Made by a program: the position numbers and the translations under genes | DNA from: DATGUN01 sp035301285 | GTDB taxonomy: Bacteria > Bacillota > Bacilli > Bacillales > Amphibacillaceae | Assembly (NCBI GenBank): GCA_035301285.1 | Contig: DATGUN010000077.1 | Coordinates: 1-27,995 of the forward strand | Direction: 5' to 3' | Length of the DNA: 27,995 nt | In this document: piece by piece, positions 22,239-27,995 of the stretch | Position numbering within the stretch: the stretch's first letter is position 1 | Layout: every line of letters begins with the position of its first letter | Notes under the pieces: generated by a model | What the model saw: the letters and a program-made list of their open reading frames with translations, nothing else | The model's database searches: none | What the model was told of the DNA's origin: nothing

Positions 22239-23109
22239 AAAAGTTATTTTATCATGTGCAGTTACAGGAGCAGGTGACACGACAGCCAAGAGTCCGCATG
22301 TTCCTGTCACACCTAAGGAGATTGCTGACTCAGCCATTCAAGCGGCAAAAGCAGGTGCGACAATCGCCCATGTTCATGCGCGTGACCCGGAAACAGGTGG
22401 GTTGAGCCATGACGTCAATCTATACCAAGAGATTGTCGAACGCATACGCGAGTCAGAGACAGATGTCATCATCAACATCACTTCAGGTGGTGGTGGTGAC
22501 TGGATACCAAGCGAAGAAGACCCGACACGTGGTGGTGAAGGGACTGATATCCAAACACCTGAAGAACGTCATGAACCGATCGGGAAACTCTTGCCGGAAA
22601 TGTGCACATTAGATTGCGGGAGTACCAATTTCGGAAACATGTTGTATGTCAGTCCGACTGATTGGTTGGAAAGACAGGCTAAACTTGTTCAAGCAAGTGG
22701 TGTAAAACCTGAGCTGGAATGTTTCGATACCGGTCATGTGCGTTTTGCCAATCATTTAATCGAAAAAGGGCTTATCGATGGTGATCCCATTTTTCAATTT
22801 TGCTTAGGTATCCCATGGGGAGCTGCAGCAGATGCGGAAACTGTTTCTTACATGAAGAGTCGTATCCCGGAAAATAGCCGATGGGCAGCATTCGGAATAG
22901 GTCGTATGCAAATGCCGCTTGTAGCTGAATCGGTCTTGCAAGGTGGTAATATCCGCGTAGGTCTGGAAGACAATCTATATTTGAAAAAAGGGCAGTTGGC
23001 TACAAATGAACAGCTTGTTGACAAAGCAGTCGGCATTGTCCAAAGCCTAGGTTCGGATATTATGACACCAGCAGAAGCACGCAAAGAGTTGAATCTATTA
23101 AACCCATAA
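22231..23109 (+). CDS. cdhC: BKACE-family 3-dehydrocarnitine cleavage enzyme
   Basis: A 292-residue enzyme of the beta-keto acid cleavage family (DUF849/BKACE). Family reaction: beta-keto acid plus acetyl-CoA gives acetoacetate and a new acyl-CoA. With 3-dehydrocarnitine the products are betainyl-CoA and acetoacetate, as in the Pseudomonas cdh pathway. The metal ligands are visible as His47 and His49 in HVHARDP and Glu246 in VGLEDN. NITSGGGG (82-89), ELECFDTGH and LGIPWGAAAD complete the family pattern. The start at 22231 follows GGAGGT; the longer frame upstream overlaps the regulator. Substrate assignment rests on the two following genes, since BKACE enzymes vary in substrate. Confidence 0.88.
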   Translation: MNKKVILSCAVTGAGDTTAKSPHVPVTPKEIADSAIQAAKAGATIAHVHARDPETGGLSHDVNLYQEIVERIRESETDVIINITSGGGGDWIPSEEDPTRGGEGTDIQTPEERHEPIGKLLPEMCTLDCGSTNFGNMLYVSPTDWLERQAKLVQASGVKPELECFDTGHVRFANHLIEKGLIDGDPIFQFCLGIPWGAAADAETVSYMKSRIPENSRWAAFGIGRMQMPLVAESVLQGGNIRVGLEDNLYLKKGQLATNEQLVDKAVGIVQSLGSDIMTPAEARKELNLLNP

Positions 23110-23127
23110 AGAAAGAAGGAAACGGAA

Positions 23128-24093
23128 ATGACAGATCATAGTATTAAACATATAACCGTTGTTGGAACAGGAGTCATCGGGAATGGCTGGATAACACGAT
23201 TTTTGGCGAATGGCTACATCGTTACAGCGTCGGATCCCGATGAAACAGCTGAAGAACGTACACGCGACATGGTCAAAAGGGCTTGGCCGAAAATGGAGGA
23301 AATGGGTCTTCATGAGTCGGCATCAATCGATAATTTATATTTTGAATCAGACCTTGAGAAAGCTCTTGAGAAGGCTGACTTTGTTCAGGAAAATGTGCCT
23401 GAACGTGAAGAATTGAAACGGTCGATGATTGCCAAGATTGATCGATATGCAAAGAAAGAAGCAGTGATCGCTTCAAGCACTTCCGGCATATTGCCAAGTG
23501 TTTTGCAAAAAGACTGCCAGCACCATCCGGAGCGTACAATTGTAGCGCATCCATTTAATCCGGTTTACTTGATACCGCTTGTTGAGCTTGTAGGTGGCGA
23601 ACAAACGGATGATGCCTTCGTTGAAAAAGCCAAAAATGTATATAGCGGTATGCATATGAAACCACTTATTGTCCGTCATGAAGTTGAAGGACATATCGGT
23701 GACCGTTTAATGGAAGCTATCTGGCGTGAAGGATTGCATATTGTTAATGATGGTGTGGCGACAACTGAAGAAATCGATGCGTCCATCATATATGGGCCAG
23801 GTCTTCGCTGGGCTTTGATGGGACCATTTTTGACATTGCATATGGGTGGTGGCAAAGCAGGTATGCGCCATCTACTGAAACAGTTTGGTCCTGCTTTGAA
23901 GCTGCCATGGACGAAATTGGAAGCGCCTGAGTTGACCGATGAATTATCAGAAAAGGTTATTGAAGGCTGTGAAGCTCAAACGGGTGATATTGACATGGAA
24001 CAACTTGAGGAACGCCGTGACAGCTTCTTGATTGAACTGCAACAGCTATTGGAAAAATATTGGCCTGGGGCGAATTTGAACGGAAGACTTTAA
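23128..24093 (+). CDS. cdhA: L-carnitine 3-dehydrogenase
   Basis: A 321-residue NAD-dependent enzyme oxidising L-carnitine to 3-dehydrocarnitine, of the 3-hydroxyacyl-CoA dehydrogenase superfamily. The Rossmann motif GTGVIG is at 13-18 and the acidic end of strand 2 (ASDPDE) fits NAD rather than NADP. The catalytic pair is probably His141 (HPFNPV) and Glu153 (LVELVGG). DFVQENVPE and SSTSGILPS are characteristic of carnitine dehydrogenases. The single-domain length matches short CdhA forms without the fused thioesterase found in some bacteria; here the thioesterase is encoded separately downstream. It starts 18 bases after cdhC, behind AGAAGGA. Confidence 0.9.
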   Translation: MTDHSIKHITVVGTGVIGNGWITRFLANGYIVTASDPDETAEERTRDMVKRAWPKMEEMGLHESASIDNLYFESDLEKALEKADFVQENVPEREELKRSMIAKIDRYAKKEAVIASSTSGILPSVLQKDCQHHPERTIVAHPFNPVYLIPLVELVGGEQTDDAFVEKAKNVYSGMHMKPLIVRHEVEGHIGDRLMEAIWREGLHIVNDGVATTEEIDASIIYGPGLRWALMGPFLTLHMGGGKAGMRHLLKQFGPALKLPWTKLEAPELTDELSEKVIEGCEAQTGDIDMEQLEERRDSFLIELQQLLEKYWPGANLNGRL

Positions 24094-24227
24094 TAACGTC
24101 AAGGTGCACATGATGAACGCGATTCATTATGGGAAGGGGATGCTGAAAAGATGCGGAGAGTGTTTTTTTCAATCATCTCCTTCTTTTAATGGAGATAGGA
24201 CAGAAAAACCAGGAGGGAACAGAAACA
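24094..24227 (+). other. Gap inside the carnitine operon with hairpin
   Basis: The only sizeable gap between the enzyme genes. It has a run of seven T (about 24163-24169) after a GGAGAG stretch, and ATCTCC (24175-24180) paired with GGAGAT (24191-24196) around a 10-base loop. It could slow or partly stop transcription before the thioesterase gene, or be an mRNA processing site. No promoter is obvious. Confidence 0.4.
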
Positions 24228-24704
24228 ATGAACCAATCAAAAACAATCTTGAAACATGCAGTACCCGAGGAATGGATTGATTATAACGGTCATATGAACG
24301 ATGCTGAGTATGTTCGGGCATTCAGCTGGGGTGTTGATGCCTTCATGGATGAAATCGGCATTACGGAAGCTTTTATCGAAAAGAACCAGTATACGATATA
24401 TACTTTGGAATCACATGTCATCTACATGGATGAAATGAAGCTTGGTGAATCATTTGAAGTCCACTTGAACATTCTGGATTATGATGCTAAACGTGTCCAT
24501 GTGTTTTTTGAATTGTATGGTGAAGGTGGAAAACGTGCTGCTGTAAGTGAACAGATGTTGATGGGAATCGATCAATCGTCGGGAAGACCGGCCCCTTTTC
24601 CAGATAATGTCTATGAAGAACTCCAATCGTTGGCGAAAAATCATACACCGGACGAAAAACCGGAGGAGACGGGCCGCGTGATAGGAATCAGACGCAAAAA
24701 ATAA
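24228..24704 (+). CDS. cdhB: Betainyl-CoA thioesterase (hot-dog fold)
   Basis: A 158-residue hot-dog thioesterase that would release glycine betaine from betainyl-CoA, completing the route from carnitine. The 4HBT/FAT-type motif DYNGHMNDAEY (18-28) contains the Asp18-Asn20-His22-Asn24 set expected at the active site. TLESHVIYMDEMKLGESFEV forms the central helix and first strand, and AVSEQMLMGID a later strand. The start at ATG 24228 has GGAGGG 11 bases upstream, slightly far; the upstream ATG at 24189 has no site. It is the last gene before a terminator. Its identity as betainyl-CoA thioesterase rests on the operon context. Confidence 0.87.
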   Translation: MNQSKTILKHAVPEEWIDYNGHMNDAEYVRAFSWGVDAFMDEIGITEAFIEKNQYTIYTLESHVIYMDEMKLGESFEVHLNILDYDAKRVHVFFELYGEGGKRAAVSEQMLMGIDQSSGRPAPFPDNVYEELQSLAKNHTPDEKPEETGRVIGIRRKK

Positions 24705-24725
24705 ACAGCAGAATACTGGGCTGAT

Positions 24726-24769
24726 GAGGCAGGCATTTCACAATAGGTGGGATGGCTGTCTCTGTTTTT
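24726..24769 (+). terminator. Terminator of the carnitine operon
   Basis: GAGGCAGGCAT (24726-24736) pairs with ATGGCTGTCTC (24752-24762), ten of eleven positions including one G-U, around a 15-base loop, then TGTTTTT. Confidence 0.65.
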
Positions 24770-24773
24770 GGGC

Positions 24774-25826
24774 TCACTGTTTGCTCCAGATTCGTGTATT
24801 CAAATTCAATTCCTCGATAATTGAAAAGAAAAAGATCAGATCATCATACACTTCTCTCACTTGTCTGTTTTTCATCCGACCAAATATACTTGGCTCGAAA
24901 AAGTACTTTTTTGAAGACAGCGCAATCGCTATATGATTGTGTCTGAAAGATATATCGATGGGATTCCGTCTTTTTTTGGAAAAAGAGACAATCCGCTCCA
25001 TGAGGTTCGGGGTGAGAATATAGCGGGCCTCGACCTCATCGGATGTCTTCGTTTTGAAGCGTCGATCGAAATCCTTGTTTTCCAAGTGAATGCGCGTTAA
25101 TGCCTTCCCGCGTGTCAACCTATTGAACATCAACCAGATATAACGTTTCAAATGCCTGAAACTCTTTATTTTTTTATCACGAAGCAGTGTGTGGCCACGG
25201 AAATTTTTGTTGAAATCAGCGAGAAATAACACCCCTTCGAATTTCCTTTTCATTTTATATCGTTCCGATTGTTTGCTTGACGTGACTCTTTTGTACAATG
25301 TTAAAGTTGAAAAATCGAAATCCGTCAGCCCGATTGTTCCTTTGATCCGGTCACCACCAACGAAGCGATCTCCTTTTTTAAGGAAAAATAAGCCTGAACG
25401 GGAAATTTTGAAGCTGCTTATTTTTCGACCTGCCCCGTAGCTCCACGTGACCGTTTCTCCAGGCTGATTTTTAGGTGATTGATACGATTCCATTAAATGT
25501 CTGACAACTTCTTTGACGATGACATCCCTGAAAGCACAGCGGAATTTTATATATGTACGCCCCAAGAAAATGAAGCTGCTGACAACACCGATAAAAAGAC
25601 ATGGAACAGCTATGAAACGAACAAGTTTTTCAGTGGGAATGCCATGGAATGTGTCGGGAATCGGTAGTATTGACGGTTCAATCATAGTAATGCCGGGCAC
25701 AAAAAAGAACAAACACATACAGAACCAACCGAAAATAAACTTAAGAATGGTACCGAAACGTATTTTATTCATTTTTTTCAGGTTATCTGTCATCTTGGCG
25801 ATTGTTTGCTCATAATCCTGAAACAT
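24774..25826 (-). CDS. DUF3137-type membrane protein
   Basis: A 350-residue protein with two membrane helices near the N-terminus (about 27-46 and 70-88) and a large cytoplasmic part, the layout of DUF3137 proteins. The soluble part is basic, with ETVTWSYGAGRKISSFKISR, FEGVLFLADFNKNFRG and EARYILTPNLMERIVSFSKK. Function is unknown; DUF3137 genes commonly stand next to lemA, as here. It begins 3 bases after the lemA stop, with AAGGAG lying inside the lemA end, so the two are coupled. The assignment rests on layout and neighbour as much as on motif. Confidence 0.75.
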   Translation of the reverse strand: MFQDYEQTIAKMTDNLKKMNKIRFGTILKFIFGWFCMCLFFFVPGITMIEPSILPIPDTFHGIPTEKLVRFIAVPCLFIGVVSSFIFLGRTYIKFRCAFRDVIVKEVVRHLMESYQSPKNQPGETVTWSYGAGRKISSFKISRSGLFFLKKGDRFVGGDRIKGTIGLTDFDFSTLTLYKRVTSSKQSERYKMKRKFEGVLFLADFNKNFRGHTLLRDKKIKSFRHLKRYIWLMFNRLTRGKALTRIHLENKDFDRRFKTKTSDEVEARYILTPNLMERIVSFSKKRRNPIDISFRHNHIAIALSSKKYFFEPSIFGRMKNRQVREVYDDLIFFFSIIEELNLNTRIWSKQ

Positions 25827-25829
25827 TGG

Positions 25830-26393
25830 TTAACTCCTTAATATGGAACGCATATCGACATCTTGTTTTTTGTATTCAGCGACTTGCAGCATCTCCCTTT
25901 TCGGGAATCCGAGTATTCTTGCAAACAGGATAATCGGGAATGACTGTGTCCAGGTGTTATATTGATTGACTCTTGCATTGTAGGCTCTTCTTGAGGCGGA
26001 GAGCTTTTCTTCCACTTCATTTATGGAACGTTGCAACTGCAAATAGTTGTTACTGGCCAAAAGATCCGGATATCTCTCGAACTGTGCACGTAATCCTTCC
26101 ACGATCTGACCGGCTTCGTTTGATTTTTTAACTTTTTCATTGCTGGATAGATCGGGATTGTCGAACCCGGTACGTAGTTTCGTGATTTTTTCCATGATAT
26201 CGCCTTCATAATCTGTATAGCTGGCAACAGCCTGAGCAAGTTTTGTTAGCATATCGAATCGTTGTTCCAGATACACGTCAATACTTTTGAAGGTTTCATT
26301 GACTTTGTTACGCAGATAAATGAGTCGATTATAAAGAATCACGATCAATAATATCAATCCACCAACCCAATACATCCATGGTTCCATGTGCAT
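25830..26393 (-). CDS. lemA: LemA family protein
   Basis: A 187-residue protein with an N-terminal membrane anchor (about 6-22) and a long helical domain outside or along the membrane. Typical LemA segments are NRLIYLRNKVNETFKSIDVY, LEQRFDMLTKLAQAVASYTD, RAQFERYPDLLASNNYLQLQ, INEVEEKLSASRRAYNARVN and QYNTWTQSFP. The family is broadly distributed and its role is unclear; it is often paired with DUF3137 or TPM proteins. The start ATG CAC ATG follows AAAGGGG. The pair is transcribed divergently from the antiporter gene. Confidence 0.92.
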   Translation of the reverse strand: MHMEPWMYWVGGLILLIVILYNRLIYLRNKVNETFKSIDVYLEQRFDMLTKLAQAVASYTDYEGDIMEKITKLRTGFDNPDLSSNEKVKKSNEAGQIVEGLRAQFERYPDLLASNNYLQLQRSINEVEEKLSASRRAYNARVNQYNTWTQSFPIILFARILGFPKREMLQVAEYKKQDVDMRSILRS

Positions 26394-26454
26394 AGACCCA
26401 TCCCCTTTTGTAAACCGTTATTTTATTTGAGTTTTATAGTATATGTATCTATTG

Positions 26455-26481
26455 ATTGTACCATTATTTTGATCATGTAAA
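26455..26481 (-). promoter_or_regulatory. Possible promoter of lemA-DUF3137
   Basis: Minus strand TTTACA (26481-26476), 15 bases, TACAAT (26460-26455). The spacer is short, so the call is tentative. The rest of the gap to 26647 is A+T-rich and shows no other feature. Confidence 0.3.
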
Positions 26482-26647
26482 AAGGGTACTTTTGATCGAG
26501 GACATCCATTCTCCATTGCTTCATTGATGGGCGATTCGTTTTTTGCTGGAAAGTTTTCTTCAAGTCCTTTAGAATAGGTTTAATATTATTAGATGACAAA
26601 GAATAGAATCATGTAATGGTATATATTTTTTATAAGGGGGTCTACTG

Positions 26648-27964
26648 GTGATAGTCTTTAACCCGGTGGTATTATCGGTTCTTGTTCTCGTTGTACTGAG
26701 CTTGCTCCGTGTCAATGTCATTTTTGCATTGTTAGTTGCGGCCATTGTCGGTGGTTTATCTGCAGGATTGCCGCTTGGTGATACAGCAACCATCCTTGTT
26801 GGTGGACTTGGTGGGCAAGGTGAAACGGCACTTAGTTATATTTTGCTCGGTGTTTTAGCTGTGATGATTGCGCGATCGGGTGTAACAGGTTTTTTGATCC
26901 GTGGCGCGATGCCACTTATGCGTGGTAAGAAAAGCATTGTCTTATTTACTATTGCTGCTTTGGCGTGTTTATCACAAAACCTGATTCCGATTCATATTGC
27001 TTTTATTCCAATTCTCATTCCACCTCTTTTGGCTGTCTTCAATAAAATGAAAGTGGATCGGCGGGCGATTGCAACTGCTTTGACATTTGGTTTGAAGGCG
27101 CCGTATATGCTCATTCCGTTTGGATTTGGATTTTTGTTCCAGGACATCATCTTCAAGGAAATGAAAGGGAATGGACTGGACATTCCATTTTCACAAATCC
27201 CTTTGGCAATGGCCATTCCAGTTGGGGGGATGGTTCTCGGTCTTATTTTTGCGATTTTAGTTACATATAGGAAGCCCCGAGACTATAAAGATATCGAAAC
27301 GGAATTTACGATGGATGATACAGATACAACAACCAGTGGTGAAAAGTGGCAATGGAAGCATAATGTCACACTGCTGGCTTTATTGGTTACGGTGGTTGTC
27401 CAAGTGATCTATGACTCACTCGTGTTGGCGGCTTTAGGCGGTATTCTCGTTATGTTCATTTTCCGCGCTGAAAAATGGAAGAATGGCGACATCATTACCG
27501 AAGGCGGCGTCAAAATGATGGGGATGATTGCCTTTGTGATGCTCATTGCCTCCGGTTATGCATCAGTCCTTAAAGAAACCGGGTCTGTTGATGAACTTGT
27601 GGAGACAGCTAGTACGTGGATTGGTGGCAATCAGCTATTGGCCGCTGTTGTGATGATGTCAGTTGGGTTGGTTGTCACGATAGGTATTGGAACATCGTTT
27701 GGAACCATCCCGGTCATCGCGGCCATTTTCGTTCCACTAGGTACATCTTTAGGATTCAGTGCGCTTGCCATCACATCATTGATCGGTACAGCTGGGGCCA
27801 TTGGAGATGCAGGATCGCCAGCTTCCGATAGTACACTCGGACCCACATCGGGATTGAATGTTGACGGTCAGCACCACCACATTTGGGATACGTGTGTACC
27901 GACCTTCTTGCACTACAACATTCCGCTGTTCATATTCGGCATCGTTGCAGCCATGATTTTGTAA
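26648..27964 (+). CDS. Na+/H+ antiporter family permease (YuiF-like)
   Basis: A 438-residue membrane protein with 11-12 helices, starting at GTG 26648 after AAGGGGG. It matches the Na+/H+ antiporter (NhaC/ArsB-type) family member YuiF: SQNLIPIHIAFIPILIPPLL, a hydrophilic central loop (about 210-235, rich in Asp and Thr), GTSFGTIPVIAAIFVPLG, SLIGTAGAIGDAGSPASDST, and the conserved end HHHIWDTCVPTFLHYNIPL. Family members are annotated as antiporters or amino-acid permeases, and the substrate is not settled. In a halophile Na+ export would fit the osmotic theme of the window (inference). It stands alone and is divergent from lemA. Confidence 0.88.
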   Translation: MIVFNPVVLSVLVLVVLSLLRVNVIFALLVAAIVGGLSAGLPLGDTATILVGGLGGQGETALSYILLGVLAVMIARSGVTGFLIRGAMPLMRGKKSIVLFTIAALACLSQNLIPIHIAFIPILIPPLLAVFNKMKVDRRAIATALTFGLKAPYMLIPFGFGFLFQDIIFKEMKGNGLDIPFSQIPLAMAIPVGGMVLGLIFAILVTYRKPRDYKDIETEFTMDDTDTTTSGEKWQWKHNVTLLALLVTVVVQVIYDSLVLAALGGILVMFIFRAEKWKNGDIITEGGVKMMGMIAFVMLIASGYASVLKETGSVDELVETASTWIGGNQLLAAVVMMSVGLVVTIGIGTSFGTIPVIAAIFVPLGTSLGFSALAITSLIGTAGAIGDAGSPASDSTLGPTSGLNVDGQHHHIWDTCVPTFLHYNIPLFIFGIVAAMIL

Positions 27965-27995
27965 AGAAGTATGAAGACGATAAATCGATGGGGGA

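Noticed and set aside
24724..24936. 70-codon plus-strand ORF after the thioesterase gene
   Set aside because: It lies across the operon terminator and is antisense to the DUF3137 gene.

Overview
The window looks like the chromosome of a moderately halophilic or haloalkaliphilic member of the Bacillaceae (Lentibacillus/Virgibacillus/Oceanobacillus type). The reasons are strong AGGAGG-type ribosome binding sites, TTG and GTG starts, sigma-A and sigma-B-like promoters, many lipoproteins with lipoboxes, very acidic extracellular proteins, and two complete osmoprotectant ABC transporters. The species assignment is inference; the gene calls rest on motifs read from the sequence.

Layout. 1-540 is the 3' end of an ABC-F gene cut by the window edge. 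737-1200 is a nine-unit, about 52-bp tandem array whose arms form hairpins. Next come a DUF488 gene (1339-1689) with a sigma-B-like promoter, a triplicated terminator-like tract, a minus-strand pseudogene with in-frame amber codons (1917-2279), and a small membrane protein. 3372-6720 is a four-gene OpuC/OpuB-type compatible-solute transporter, closed by a strong terminator. 6852-8585 (minus) is a SulP anion transporter. 8826-10235 is a sigma-B-type promoter, a 12-codon ORF, a LysM-3D wall protein that seems to start at ATC, and an OmpA-domain lipoprotein. A further lipoprotein follows at 10428-11087.

11255-17786 holds two paralogous, orphan OppA-like binding proteins (both minus) on either side of an ABC-F gene. 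That ABC-F gene has a long leader containing a promoter, a 44-codon ORF, an internal 10-bp hairpin and a second 10-bp hairpin just before its ribosome binding site. oppA2 has a strong sigma-A promoter with a perfect match to the CcpA cre consensus over its -35 box.

18208-24704 is the centrepiece: a second OpuC-type transporter, a GbsR-like regulator and three enzymes that together would turn L-carnitine into glycine betaine (BKACE-type dehydrocarnitine cleavage enzyme, carnitine 3-dehydrogenase, betainyl-CoA thioesterase). Uptake, sensing and conversion of an osmolyte are thus in one run of genes. The window ends with a lemA-DUF3137 pair (minus) and a YuiF-like antiporter-family permease.

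The most interesting items for follow-up are the carnitine-to-betaine operon, the ABC-F leader, the perfect three-way-junction inverted repeat at 13134-13210, the hairpin tandem array, the ATC start, and the sigma-B and cre sites.
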